A stretch of DNA of 64,000 nt from Chlorella sorokiniana (taxonomy: Eukaryota > Chlorophyta > Trebouxiophyceae > Chlorellales > Chlorellaceae), in NCBI GenBank assembly GCA_025917655.1, contig CP084611.1:4464001-4528000 (forward strand), in the 5' to 3' direction. Made by a program: the position numbers and the translations under genes. The notes under the pieces were generated by a model that saw nothing but the letters and a program-made list of their open reading frames with translations, was not told where the DNA came from and ran no database searches. Shown piece by piece: positions 20,984 through 33,706 of this stretch (position 1 is its first letter; the number at the start of each line of letters is the position of its first letter).

Positions 20984-23900
20984 TCACCACCGCAGCAAAG
21001 CAGCTGCCAGCAAAGCCGCGGCCAGCGCAGCAGTGACCGGCAGGGGGAAGGCTCCTGCAGAGCTTGCGGCAGGGGCTGGAACTGGCGCTGGAGCAGCGGC
21101 ACCGACAACCGGAGGCTCAGAGGCTGGGCCTGCACAGCGGGGTGGTGGGCAAGCAGGTCAAGGGCTGCGGCTGCAGACAGACGAGGGCAGGAGCGCATCG
21201 CTGAGCCAGCAACAGTGCCCGCTTGGGTTGCTGCCGCGGCACACCTGGGGCAGCCGCCGCACCGGGTGTGAGCCAGCCGTTTGGAAAAATGGGACACTGG
21301 GTGCCTGGGGCGCCTTGCGGCTGGGGGGCCAGCCAGCAGTACTGGCCGTGATTGGCCGAGTCGGGGTCGAAGGACGAGAGGTAGCACGAGTAGCTGCGGC
21401 GGGCGGGGGATGCAAGGAGCAGCTTGCGGCAGCAGCGAGGCAACAGCGCAGGGCACATGCATGGCTTTACGCTGCCATCGGGGCCCCTCCCGCAAGTGTC
21501 CCCACCTGCACACGTGGGCGGCCTGCAGGTAGATGGACGCCCAGCAGAGCGCATGGACTTGATCTCCAGCCAGGTCTCTGTGTCCTGCACGGTCGGGGAC
21601 GCGGGCAAGCGGAGGCTGTAGACAGGAAGGTGAGCGGGCAGCGGGGCACACGCGGAAAGGAGTGGCTGGGCTGCTTCCGTGCGGCTATAACCGCTGGAGG
21701 GGATGCCGCAGGGAGCTGCGCGACCCCCGTCCCCCTTGCGCCCCTCCCCCGGTTGCACCCACCAGGGAAAGCTGGCCCGGGAGAAACTGCAGGCGTCCTC
21801 CAACAGCGCGGTACGGCCAGCCCTGGACGGTGCCACCGTCTGTGGTGTCGGTGCCGCGCACACCCGCCGCCGCCAGCAGGGCGGAGGGCGTGCCGGAGCA
21901 GGCGGGCATGACTGGGTCACAGGGCACCTCTGTGATCAAGTCGGCTGAGAAGTCTGCACGGCGATGCAGGGTGTGGAGCAGTAGCAGCACGCGGCGACGC
22001 AGGCAGGCCTGTGCGGCAGCAAGCGACGCAACCAGCACACCAAGAGCGCAGGCCGGGCATGGCGCCCCAGCCGCAAGCGACAGCCGAGCGCGGGCGGCGC
22101 AGGCGCACCGATGTTGCGGGCGTTGACCAGCGCGTTGTGCTCCTCCACGAATGCGCCGTCGCTGACCTGTGGGGCGGAGAAGAAGACGCCGTCCACCCGG
22201 GCGCCTACGGGAGGGCGGAGACCGGGGGAGGAAGGAGGGTCCAGAGATGAGGGCGCGGCAGTACGGCTGGGCGCGACACAGCTGTGCTGGCCGACATTCA
22301 GGAGCAGCCAACCATTGCACTGCAGCCGGCAGGCTTGAACAGCAAGCCACAGTGTGGCGTGTCTGCCCAGCGCAGCAACGACGAGAGGTGCAGCCGCCTG
22401 CGAGGCTCGGGGCGGCCAGGTGCTTTGCAAGGCCCTTGGATCCTGCCGGCGCCCTGGTACCGTCCGTACCTCTTCGCCCAGCTCCTCCTGCAGGTACTGC
22501 GCCGCCGCGTACGCCACCATGCCGCCGAGGCCGCCGCCAGCGCTGTGCCCGTGACCCACACCTCAAAGGGCGTCCCACCAGCGCTGGCGTTGGCGGCCAT
22601 CTCAGCCAGCGCCTCTCGTGCTGTGGGCCAGATCTGTTGTGGGTGGGTGTGGGGTGTGGGGTGGGTGTGGGGTGTGGGGTGGGGGTGGGGAGGTGGGGGG
22701 TGGGAGGGTGGGGGGGGGGGGGGTGGGGGGGTGGGGGGTGGGGGCGGTGGGGGCAGCGGGGAGGAAGGGGCAGGCGGGGAGTGGGGGCCTTGGATGAGGG
22801 CGACAGGCTGAACACACACAGCAGCAATTGACCCGTCGCTGTTGCCCTTCGCTCTGGTGGCGTGTCTGCCTGCCCCATCTCCTCCATCTCCCCATCCCCC
22901 CAAACCCTCATCACTTACCCGCTCAAACCCACCCACACCAAGGTTGCCTGCCTCGCCCCTCAAAACATGCATGCCGCTCACTCACGCATTGGAACCCAGC
23001 CCCCTCTTGCCTGTTGGAAGACGCCCAGGAAGCCCGATGAAATGTTGCCGCCAAGGAGGATGGCATCCTGGGTGGCGTCGGCGGTGAGGTTGTACTCAAA
23101 GTTGGCGCCCCATTCGGAGGCCCCACCGTGGCCCTCACCAGCAGCAGCAGCTGGTTGGCGGCCTCGTTGCGCAGCACCCACAGCTGGGGCAGGGGCGGGC
23201 TGACGCCCTGCTCCACGCTGGCGTTGCCCAGCAAGACCCAGCCCGGGGGAGCGGCAGGGCGGCGTTGGGGTCGGAGTTGGCGCAGCCAGCAAAAGCGTAG
23301 CCGTTGCGGGACATGCGGTACCTGCAGTACCAGAAAACTGATTCATTAAAGTGGCGGATGCACCGTGCAGGCATCGCCCCGGCTTTCAGCTCCACTGCCA
23401 GAGACAGTCAGCCGGCCCCAGCCGCCTCAAGCGCGTTTTGGCAGGGTGGAGGTGCTTGCGAGGGAGGAGATGCAGCAGGACCCGGAAGATGCCCAGCAGC
23501 GTTGAGCAAACGGGCGGCGCCTCACAGCTGGTAGTATGTGGCTCCCTCCGCGCCAAATAGCTCCGCCGCCGTGTCGGAGTCGAACGTGGGCGGCAGCGGG
23601 CGGCGGTCCTGGAGCGGGGTCAGCACGCCCGAGGGTGCTGCCTGCATGGGAGGGCAGGCTGAGCGAGGCTGTATCGCGCTGACAAGCACGGCTACACAGC
23701 GACCTCTGGGCCCCCCATGCGCAGCACTGCGAGCAGCGGTTGGTCGCCAGCAGCAGCCCAGCGCTGCCCAGCCGCCAGGCATCACCAGGTCTGGGGGCCG
23801 ACGCTAGGGTTGTCGCACCGCGGGGCGTGCCGCTGCCGCCATCTGTCAGCCCATAGTCCAGCAGGGTCAGCAGGTCGCAAGCATCTGGCCGGGTGAGGTT

Positions 23901-24421
23901 GTTGGTCAGCCTGGCGGAAGGGCATGAGAAGCAGCGGAGGTGAGGGTTGTGGCTTGGCCTGGGTGCCTGGCGAAGCATCGAGCCTGGGCTTCACTGAGCG
24001 GTGTGTTGAGATGGCACGCTGCACCACGATGCGGCCTGGGCACCACGAATCACATACCAGGTGCAGAAGCCGGTGGCGGGCGGCTCAGGCAGCGACGAGA
24101 TGAAACCGTCGACCAGCCCCGGATCCAGGCCCAGATCTCCGGCCAGCCTGGAGCAGAGCGGTCCGAGCTCCTGTGCCCCGGCGACATGGGCAACCGCCAC
24201 GCCTGCACAGCAAGCGGCGCAGCCGGTGAGACGGGACAGGTTCTCAACACCAACAGCGCAAATCTCTTCACGGCATGGCCGGCGGGCTCATAAACCCTGC
24301 AGAATACGTGCTGGAGGCATGAGAGATGGAGAAGGAAGGCATCCGAAGACTTTTTGGCTCAAGCATCCGCCTGCCCACCTGCCAGAACCAAAACGGCCAC
24401 CCAACGGTCCCGCTTCGTCAT
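20984..24421 (-). CDS. secreted class-3 (fungal-type) lipase, probably membrane-anchored
   Basis: ATG at 24421 opens a 14-codon first exon (24379-24421) that splices into 24058-24202 to give a signal peptide, MTKRDRWVAVLVLAGVAVAHV. Later segments: DACDLLTLLDYG, AAELFGAEGATYYQ, YRMSRNGYAFAGC, LWVLRNEAANQLLLLVRATVG, EWGANFEYNL, then the lipase elbow VTGHSAGGGLGGMVAY (about 22530-22555) with catalytic Ser. These are followed by RVDGVFFSAPQ, ADLITEVPCDPVMP (candidate catalytic Asp), ASIYLQAAHVC and YSCYLSSFDPDS. The tail is a Pro/Ala linker followed by a hydrophobic stretch (ALAAALLAAALLRW-stop), like a GPI-anchor signal or terminal membrane span. At least four single missing bases are evident, including one in GHSAG. 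Substrate is unknown; several exon joins in the middle are approximate. Confidence 0.75.
22628..22770 (+). repeat. G-rich low-complexity tract (GTGGG repeats)
   Basis: About 140 bases of GTGGGGTGTGGG-type repeats and long G runs within a lipase intron. The minus (coding) strand is C-rich just upstream of an acceptor. Many G3+ runs could form G-quadruplexes. Confidence 0.85.
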
Positions 24422-24671
24422 GGATACATCAGTTTTGGGGATCAATGCACGGGCGAAAGATCAAGTCTTTTGCAAGATCAGAGGTGCCCCCGTGGAATTT
24501 AGGACATGGCTGTTGCGTCAAGGCTACAGGCCCGCTTACAAGAAAGATCAACCATCATCGGTGGGTTCCCTAATCACGGATTGCACAAGCCAATCAACAG
24601 GAATACAAAAGTGTTGTCAAGGGCTTGCGCAGCGGGCGCGGGATGCCCGGTAAGCACTGCCAAGCCGTTGA
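24422..24671. other. divergent promoter, lipase and amino-acid transporter
   Basis: About 250 bases separate the two start codons. No named element was recognised. Confidence 0.4.
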
Positions 24672-27385
24672 ATGCGCTTGTTTGAAGCACAGCAAATTGA
24701 TGTGGGGCCAGCTGGGCGCCCAACACCTCCTTCATCTGCTGCTGCCGCTGCCGCCGCCACACGTTTGCCTGCACTCGTGCCTTGCACCGCAGATGCCGAG
24801 GCGCCCGCCAGGCCTCGGGCCGCTGTGTTGATAGAGGAGCCCCTGCAATCGCCGGAATAAAGTCCTCGATCATTACCATGATGAACAGTGCGATCGGCGC
24901 CGGCATCCTCAGCCTGCCTTACGCCTTTCGGTGCACGGGGTGGGCGGCAGGCATCGCCGCTATCGTGCTGCTTGGCGCTGCAGAAGCCTACACAGCCTAC
25001 GTGCTGTGCCGCTTCGCGGAGCACACCGGCAGTAAAACTTACGGCGTTCTGGTAAGCAGAAAACGGCAGGCAGGGCAGCATGGTCCACCGCTGGCATCAA
25101 CCCCGCTGTGCTGCTCCAACCGCAGGTGTATAGGATGCTGGGCCGGCGCGCCAGCCTGGCCGTCTCCTTCATCACGCTCTGCTTCTTGTTCTTCGCGTGC
25201 TGCGCTTTCCTGATCGTGATAGGTGGGCCAGGGAGGCGTGCAGCAGGCAGCGCAAGAGCGGCGTTGTGTTCTGCTGCTGGGCCTCCCTCACCGCCTGGCT
25301 GGGTGCGCGGTGCAGGGGACACCTTCAACCCGCTGCTGTATCAAGCATTCGGGAAGCCTGGTGGACCACCCGTCGTGCTGCCATCGCCGCCGTCGGCTGC
25401 GCCTGCGTGCTGCCGCTCACCTTTCGGCGGAGCCTGGCGCGCTGCGAGGCACGTCAGCCGCATGCCTGCTGCTTGGCTGCCGCGGCCTCGCCCTGCTGGC
25501 AAGGCCCTCCACCTTGCCCAGCCCGCTGCCCTTCCTTCCTTCCTCGCGGCTACCTCTGGTCCCAGCTTGTTTGCTGAGTCGGAGCACGCCGTTTGGCCCT
25601 CCCGCCCCCTCCTGCCTGCGCAGCCGTGAGCTCGATGGCCGTGGCGGCCATCATGGTTGTGGTGGGGGCGGTGGTCTGCAGCTCCCTGCGCATCCTTGCC
25701 AGCCCGCAGCACTCGTGGGAGGGGCTGCGCGCGGTCAACTTCTCGCCGCAGTTCTTCGGCGCGCTGCCGCTCATCATCTTCAGCTTCTCGGTGGGTACCC
25801 CGCGGCCCCGCCCGCCGCCGCCGCAGACACGGCTGTCGGGGCCGCGTCTTGCTTGGCAAGGGGCCGCGGCGCCTGCTGCGGCTTGCCGTGTGTCCGGGCC
25901 CTCCCGCGCTGCCTGCTGGCCTTGCCGGCTGTCCGTGCGCTGCCCTGGCCTGCAGCCCGGGTGATGCACCGCCTCCCCGCCCCGCAGTGCCACACAAACG
26001 TGATTGCTGTGTTTGGGGAGCTGTCGGCAGGCTCGCCGTGCGCGCTGCCAGTCGCGTCGGCGCCCAAGCACGCGGCGCCCAAGCAGCAGCAGCAGGGCAG
26101 GGAGGGCTGTCCCGGCTTGGAGTCGCTGCCCTCGCCGCTGTTGCTGGCGTCGCGCAGCCAGCGGCGCCTCAGGTCGGGCAAGCTGCGCCGCATGGCCCTC
26201 GTCATCGCCGTGGCGCTCAGCCTCACAGCCCTGCTCTACACGCTTGTGGGTGAGCCGCGGGCAGGGCGGCAGGGGTCCCGCCTGTGGAGCGCGGGCGGCG
26301 GCCTTGTTGTTTTTTTGAAGGAAACATAGGCAGCGGATGGCCTGCCCGGCTGGCTCAGGGCCCCGTGTGAGACATGCTGCACAGAAGGCCTCCGAGATAC
26401 TGGTCTGCTGACGTGGCGACGCCGCCCTATTCTGGTTGCAGGCTTGGCTGGCTACCTGGCCTTCCCGCTCGACACCCGCTCCGACATCCTGCTCAACTTC
26501 AGCTGCTCCGACCCGCTGATGCAGGTGGGGCCCCTGCGCTGCCTCCCCATTGCAGGGCTGGGCAGGAGGGCCAGATAAGGTGCCGCTGGTTGAGGGGCCT
26601 GCTGGAAGCGCGCCCGCCCGCTGCTCAGCGCCTGCTGCCTCCGCGCCCCTCCCTCCCGACGCTGTGCCCGCAGGTCGCCCGCGCATGCATCGGCCTCGTC
26701 ATCACGGCCTCCTACCCCGTCATCCACTTCCCCGCACGAGCCGCCGCTCGCGAGCTGCTGCAGCATGCCACGGGCGTTGCCTGGATGGGCGCGTGTTTGA
26801 GACAGCGGAATCCCTGGCCTTCTTTGGTGGGACAGCCGCCATCGCGCTGTGGAGCCGAGACCTGGGTGAGCCGCCGAAATGCCCGTGAGCGCCTCTTGCC
26901 GTTGGGCGCACGCCTCCCACACAACTCGCTGAGCTGGCCGTTGGAGGGCGGCCTGTGGCTGCGCCAAGCCAGCCTCTGCCTCCGCCTGGTGCCCACCCCC
27001 TTGCCCGTCACCCGCCCTCATCCCAGGCGCGATATTCCAGCTGATTGGCGGCACATGCGGCGGCCTCCTCATCCTCAGCGTGCCCAGTGCCTGCCTGATC
27101 AGATATGCCCTGGATAAGCATGCTGCCTCGCGGCAGCAGCTGGCTGAGCTTCGGGAGCCGCTGCTGGTGCCGCAGGAGGCGGATGGGCAAGTCAGCGGCA
27201 GCGGCGATGGCGGCGGCAGCGGCAGCGGACCGAATGGAGCTGCGGCAGCGGTGCGCCAGCTGCGGCCCACCTTCAGCTGGTGGGGCAGCCGGCTGTTCTG
27301 GGCAGGCGTGCTGCTGCAGCTGCTCGCTGCAGCGGTCGCCGTGCTGACGGTGCTGACAGTTGCAGGCGCCCTGCCATCCCCCTGA
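24672..27385 (+). CDS. AAAP / SLC38-type amino-acid transporter
   Basis: Multi-pass carrier that moves neutral amino acids across the plasma or vacuolar membrane. Exons: 24672-25051, 25126-25222, 25316-25452, 25624-25790, 25988-26249, 26442-26524, 26674-26865 and 27027-27385. The Ala/Pro-rich N-tail leads into TM1 with the family signature SSIITMMNSAIGAGILSLPYAF. Other blocks are SLAVSFITLCFLFFACCAFLIVI, AAIMVVVGAVVCSSLRIL, FFGALPLIIFSFSCHTNV, LVIAVALSLTALLYTLVGLAGY, ACIGLVITASYPVIHFPAR, FFGGTAAIALW and GAIFQLIGGTCGGLLILSVPSACLIRY. A Gly/Ser-rich loop and one more span (LLQLLAAAVAVLTVL) finish the protein. The exon 5 loop has a QQQQ-rich insert. Single missing bases occur near 24857, 25370 and 26775. 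Substrate not deducible. Confidence 0.88.
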
Positions 27386-28279
27386 TTGGTGCACATCTGC
27401 ACTTGCGTAGTTGAATGCTCATGCGCCGGGCTGTGCTCCACCAACTCAGCAAAAATTGCTCAGGAAATCATCCGGTATTACAGGGTTACAGGGATGGTAT
27501 GACTCTGCTGGCCCAGCAGACCTTTGCCTTGGGCTGGGCGGCGGCACGTTTCAGCTGATGACACAGGCTTCACTGCCAAGATGAAATGCCTCACAAAGGC
27601 AGAGAGGGGGGAGGGCGGCAGGTGTGATCGCATCGGGGAGGGGGCTATGGGGAGCCCAAAACTCACTGCCTGGGTGAATTGCAGAAGGTGCTTCTGCCGA
27701 GAAGATGAAGAAGCAGGGGAGGCATCAGGGCGAGAGGATCGGGAGAGCATGTGCTGCCAGTGGGGGCCGCAAGAGACGGGAGCAAGGAAGGCAGATGCGT
27801 GAGAATTGTCACACGAGGAGCCCAACAAATCAGATGCTGTCAAAGGCGAGTGTGTGTGAGCGCTGTTTTTATGTTTCTTTTGTGTGTGTGGTGTGGGGGA
27901 GTGCGGGGAGCTGGGGGGGGATGCACGCCATGGGGGTGCGCGGCGGGGGCGTGGGGTGTGGTGGGCGGGGTGCGCGGCGCCCATGGGCATGGTGGTGGTG
28001 TTGGGGTGAGGGGCTGGCGCAAGGGTCAGACTGTGGAGCGCTCACCGGACAAGGAGGATGTATCAGAGGCAAGGCTTTGCTGTGGTATGCTTTGCAAGTG
28101 GGACTACTAAAGGAGGGGTTGGACCGGGGCCAATCCTAGCAGGGTCTACCTGTGGGATGTCGCTCGATTCAGGAAAGGGTGCCTGGACGTGGGGCTGGCA
28201 GGCATGGTTTTTATGCTACTACGCTGCCTCCTGCTACAGTTGGCCAACTGAGGCCACGCGAGGTGCGCCTGCTGCCTCT
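27386..28279. other. convergent 3' flanks of transporter and glyoxal oxidase
   Basis: Two minus-strand TGTAA motifs (27478-27482 and 27486-27490) are the nearest candidates for the oxidase poly(A) site, which would give an approximately 790-base 3' UTR. A GT/GGGG-rich stretch lies at 27850-28010. No coding similarity was recognised. Confidence 0.4.
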
Positions 28280-31200
28280 TCAGGGGATGGACACCACCTT
28301 GGACACCGCGGGGCGCCCTGGTCGGTGAGGATGGTGAGCATGTACATGCCCGGGGGAGCACCGCGCGGTTCTCAGGCAGCTTCACCGTCAGCTCGCAGCC
28401 GCTGTTGGACACCACCTCCAGCCACAGGGCGCGCTGGTCTGCGAGGTGGCAGGGGGCAGGGCGGGGGTGGGGTGGGGGGTGCTCAGGATGACCGCATCGA
28501 TGGGCGGCAAGTGGAGTGGACAGCCAAGGGTTGCGGCAGCCACCGTGGGGAGGGAGACAGGCAGGCCCAGTGGGCCACCCCGCAGCACCACCCTTACATC
28601 TCTTTCCCATGCCCTGAGCAGACTAGAGCCCTGAGCAGATTGGGCCAGTTGCGGTGGTGCGAGCGCAACGTTGGCTGCAGCGCAGCTGCGCTCCCTCCGC
28701 GCCGCTGCTCCCCCAATCCCACCCCATCCACACCCCCGCTTTCGCACACGCGGCGCTCACCAAACTGCATCGAGTGCGTGATGGCTCCCGTACGGAGCAA
28801 GATGGCCTTCACCACGGGGTGCACGGGAGAATGGTAGGAGATGGTGGCGTTGGTGCCCGCCTGCAGCGTGTCGTTCACCGACTGGATGGTGGGGCGAGGG
28901 CCCTTGTTCAGGTAGGGCGGCGAGTAGAGCTCGGCGGTCTGGTCGTAAGTCACATCAGAGCCGGCCAGCATGACCTGGCAGGTTGGGGGGGGCATGTGGA
29001 GGGATTGAGACGAAGTTTGACGAACTGGGGGAACAGCAGGCTGTGAGCGCAGTTCTTATGCTGGCAGGCGGGCGCTGTGCGCATGCGGAGGGGCGGGGCG
29101 GGCCAGCTCACCCGGCAATCGGGGAGGAGGATGGATGTGCCGTGGTACAGGCGGGGCCGGCCAGCCTCGGCCAGGAGCCCCTCTCGGACCACATGCCTGC
29201 AGTGGGTGGTACGGGGCGGGGCTGAGTGGGCGCAGTGCTGGGCAGGGCAGCGGCATCGCAGCACGGGCACCCTCGCTTGCCGCTGGAGCCCCGGCCGCCC
29301 GATCCCAAGCCCCACCCTGCTGCCTGAACTGCAGCACTGCCTGCTGTCTGGTGCTGCAGCACCCCGCAGCCGCATGCTGCCGTGGGGCTCCCCACCAGTG
29401 GCCGGGTTGAACAGGGTGGGCTCGTACAGGGAGGACTCGGGGTCCTGCGCCTTGGGGCACTTGTCCTCGCAGTTGTAGGAAGTGCCGTCCCGGAACTCAA
29501 TCAGGCGGGGCTTCTTGCTCCAGCCCTGTCAGCGCATGGTATGGGGGGGGCATGGGGGTGAGAGCAGTGCTGCAGCGAACAGAGGCTAGACAGGGGTGAG
29601 GGGCCGGGCAGGCACGTCGGGCTGGCGGCAGCGGCAGCCAACCCACCGCGATGCCCTGGGAGGCGCCGCCAAAGTACCCGATGGTGCCTGCAGGTGGGTG
29701 GGGCAGGGATGGGGTTGACCGACCATTGGTGCGGCGGGCGCCGGAGATGGAGGCAGCATGCGTGGCGGCACAGGCAGCGCTGCAGCACCCTCGAACACAG
29801 CTCCCACGCCTTGCCCGTCCGACAAAGCGGGAGGGCCGGTCCGTGCGGGCGGCTGCGCGCGCGGCGTCACCCACCGTCGCACAGGATGAGCGCGTCGCCC
29901 ATGATGCGGGGGTAGGGCATGGGACCCACCCCCTCCAGGTGGCGCTGGGCCCCTCAGTCAGCTGCGGGGGCCGGGGGTTGGGGAAGGGGTTTGGGGGCAG
30001 TTGCGGGACGGGGCATGCGCGCGAGCCGGCAACAAGTGTGGGACGCAAGCCCTGCCCTGTGCCGCTGGCTGGCTGCGCGGGTGGCAACGTGTGCCGCTTC
30101 GGCGGGCCAAGCTTCAGGAAGCAGGCCACCCCGAAGAAGCTCTGCAAAGGCCAGCAGCCTCACGTCGATGATTTCAGCGGCGTCGGAGGCGGGGGTGCCG
30201 TCGTTGGCGCGGTCCTCGCTCGAACCGCCTGTGGCCAGGAAGTAGAGGCGGTCGTACGGCGGCTCCATGGGCAGCAACACGCCCTGGCCGGTCTGCAGAG
30301 GGAGCAGAAGGGGGTGGCGGCGTGATGGAGGCAGCCAGGCAGGCAGCCAGCGTGCCAGGCACGGGGAAGCGCAGGCAAACCCTGGGTTGCAGGGTAACAA
30401 CGGGCCTGGAGGGCACAGCCCCTGCGCGTGCTGGCGCGTGGCGGCAGCGGCACAGCGCTGAGGCGCGCCTGGGGGTAGCTCCAGGGGTGGCCTGGGCGGT
30501 CGGGCAGGTCCCAGGCCTTGGTGAAGGTGGTGTCGTCGGTGCGGTTGTACTTCGCCTGCAGCAGTGGTACAGGATAATCACACAAAGGGTCGGTACTGCG
30601 ACAGCAGCAGGCCAGGTGGGTGAGAAGGGGCGCGACCGCACTCTTCAAAGGAGGCCAGCATGGCAGCTCCCCCATCCCTACATCCCTTCCCGCTGGTGGG
30701 GCACCCCACCCCTCCCTCCCCCAAGACCATTGTAGGCCCCCACCCGCATCAGCCGCCCCCAGCACCCCTCCTGTGTGCCACGCACCAGCAGCTTGCCGGC
30801 AGAGACAACCACGCCGCCGTCTGGGGTCATGTGCACGTGGGGGTAGGTGTGGAGGGGGAAGGCCGACGACAGCTGCTCCTGCATGTCGAACTTGTCCCCC
30901 GTGAACTTCCTGCGGCGGCAGCGGAACAGCAGGAGGTCGGCGGTGCACGCACGGCTTGCAACGGGGGCAAAGCTGTGGGAGACGCTTTAAGACTTTTGTC
31001 TGCCTGCAATTGACCCTCCTCCCTGCAATGCTCGGTCCGAGGTGCGGCCTGCGCCCCCAACTCCCCCCCACACACCCACACCCACACCCACACCACCACC
31101 CCCACCCACACCCATTCTCCCTCGCACACCACAAAGCACCCACCTCAGCACCGGGTCGTACACCTCGTACGAGGGGTTGTCCACCTCACGCAGGTCCTCC

Positions 31201-32935
31201 ACATGGTAACCTGCCTTGCCGCTGTCCGCCACCCCGCCCACAACCAACACCTTGCCGTCGGCCAGGGTGCAGGAGGTGGGGTACCTGCGCAGGGTGGGGG
31301 CAGAGGTGCGGCAAGGGGGAGCAGGGCGGCGTCAGCGGGGCACGGGGGGTGCGCAGGAGGGGGCAGCGGGCGGAGGCGGGGTGTGTTCAGCCAGGCGAGG
31401 ACGGAGGTGGTGAATGGGAAGGGGTTGCCGGCTGCCAGGCGCAAACACTTTCCGTACTTTGTCTCCCATCCACTCTCCCATCGGCATGCCACGTCCCCGG
31501 CCCATGGTGGCGTGCACACTGCCCCACCCCCCCAGCCACCCACCAGCGACCCGACGACATCTCGGTGCTCCAGAGCGCCCCGAGCCGTGGTTGTAAGAGC
31601 GGAACCAGTTGATGTCGTCGGCGTGGCCGCCGAAGATCAGAATCTCGCTGCCCGCGGTGGTGGTCTGGGCTGCAGGCGGAGGCGGGCGGGCAGGGCAGCG
31701 GGCAGGGGCGTCACACATCACTTTCCCACCAGAGACGTGCAAGCGGCATCAGCAAGCGGACGGGCAGCGCGAGAGCGCCGGCAGACGCCGCTTGCACGGG
31801 ACGGTTGCAGCAGGTGGCGGCGATGCCATGCGGACCCACCGCCGCAGAAGGAGTTCTTGCAGTCGTGGACGCCGCACTCGTCCAGCAGCTGCTCGTGCGA
31901 CTTGGTGTCGGGGTAGTAGACGGCTGACCCGTACTCTTGGAGGCCCATGTAGCGCGACTGCAGGAGGCGTGGGGAGGGGAGGGAGGGGAGGCGAAGGGGA
32001 GGGTGGTGACAGGGTCCGGGCGCGGGGCAGCGCGGACCACAGCGTTGCCCAGGGTGCGATGTGATGCCCGACGCAGAAAGGGGGAGCGGATGTGGGGGAG
32101 GGCGTGGAGGCGGTGGGCGTGGCGAGCGACGGCGCGACTGCTGCCGCGGCGCTGCCCGCAGGAGGGGCGGGTCGGGGCGGCAGGGAGCTCACCGACCAGC
32201 CCACCACCTCGCCGTTCTTCATCACATTGGAGTGGATCATGATGATTCCGGTAGAGCCGCCAGACTCCCACTCGCCTGCAGCAGCGAATGGCGACGATCA
32301 GGGAAGGGTCCTGTCACACAGCGCTTGCCAAGGCCCAGCTGCGCCGCGGGTATGCAGGAGAGAGCAGCCGGGAAGCTGCAGCGGCAGCGGCAGCTGGACA
32401 GACGGCGGCAGGGGAGAGTGAGCCGCAGCAGCGCACCCTTGCCACCCTTGGGCACGTAGGTGGTGCCAGGCTCGGCTGTCGCGTTGCCGGAAGGCTCCCA
32501 GGCAAGCAGGTGCTTGCGGGCGGCCCAGCGGGCCTGCACACACAGAGGGGACGGAACGGGGAGGCGGGGTGAGCTTGGCAGCAAACTAGCCGCAAATTGT
32601 GACCTCACTGACCATACAACGCGGTCCATCCCGCCACATTGCGCATAGCACATGCATGCAAGCCCTAAGGAGGCTTGGCAGGGTTGCGCCAAGCCCCGTG
32701 GGTGCCGCAGGCAAATAGGTGCGGCAGCGCCAGCACCAACGGGAGCCACCCCACCGCGTCAGGCTTGCCGCCCGCTTTCGATCAACTAGACGCTCCCAAA
32801 CGGGCGCACCTGGCTGGCCCTGCTGCTCGGGGGTTCTTCCCACTGCAACGGCGCATCTCGCATGTCGCCCGGGTTGCCACCCTGCACGGCTAGGGCCGCC
32901 GCGAGGAGCAGAAGCACCCGCGCCGAAGGCATCAT
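28280..32935 (-). CDS. secreted glyoxal/galactose oxidase (radical-copper oxidase)
   Basis: Extracellular copper-radical enzyme that oxidises aldehydes or primary alcohols to give hydrogen peroxide. Fifteen exons run from 32810-32935 (signal peptide MMPSARVLLLLAAALAV) to 28280-28438, including 31840-31957, 31544-31669, 31144-31284, 30786-30909, 30164-30292, 29396-29525, 29112-29196 and 28761-28974. Kelch-like repeats include SEILIFGGHADD, TCLADGKVLVVGG-type (WYPTSCTLADGK) and TPDGGVVVSAGK. Expected active-site residues are visible: Cys in NSFCGG, Tyr in RWYPT, Tyr-His in RLYHGTSILLPD and His in AITHSMQF. The C-terminal domain (SPPYLNKGPRPTI, PPGMYMLTIL) ends AVSKVVSIP. A GC donor (CAG|GCGCGC, 30469) fits SYPQ|TGQGVLLP best. 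About five single missing bases are evident, e.g. near 31590, 29925, 29170, 28350 and 28300. Confidence 0.9.
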
Positions 32936-33706
32936 TGCAAAGCAGGGGAGACTTCACCGAAGTAGTTGAGGGGAACACCCACAGGCGCGCAACTAGTACT
33001 GGAGTGAAGGTCCTCTGCTAGACTACCCCCGCAGTTCAGCAGCCTAGAGGCCCAAGTAACGTGTTCACTTAGCGGAGAATCACAGGTTTGGGCGGCTTGT
33101 AGCGAGCAACGACGCAAGTCCAGCGTGGCAAGACCCAGCCGGCGGGAAGTTGGTGTGTGCACGCGCCTGGCTCTGCATGCGTGGCCACTATTGTGAGACC
33201 GAACCGATGCGAGCTCATATCAAATTGGGTGCGTCAAGTGAATTCGCCTCTTTGCCGTCACATTCCCTGCCACCACTGCTGCCGCCACAACCGCCATTGC
33301 GCCCACCACACATCTGACAGTCGCGCGCTTGCAACAGATTCCTCTACTTTTGGGACGGATCAGATTGAGATTAAGTTACAGGAAAGAGATGTGGGAAAGA
33401 GCATTCCTCAGCCCCCGGCACGCCCATCCCGACCAACCTGCAGTGCGGACTGCGGCAGAGATCGACGTGCACGAGATAGCAAGCCCCAACGGGGAGAGAT
33501 CACTGTGCAGGATGGGAGTAAGGTGGCGGCGTGCCAATAAGTCAGCTGTGCAAAAAGTTTGGGACCAAAAGGCGCCAGCGGCATGGAGCCCACCATAACA
33601 TGAGGCGTACCGAAGTCATCCGAGGGGAAAGACTGGTCAAAACAGGCGGCTAGCCGCAGCGCTGAAGCTGCCGACGTAACAGCGAGCACCCAGAGCCCAC
33701 TCCTGC
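32936..33706. other. intergenic, glyoxal oxidase promoter and cupredoxin 3' flank
   Basis: Carries the promoter of the oxidase and the 3' UTR of the cupredoxin, both on the minus strand. A minus-strand TGTAA at 33376-33380 lies about 327 bases past the cupredoxin stop. No additional gene was seen. Confidence 0.4.
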
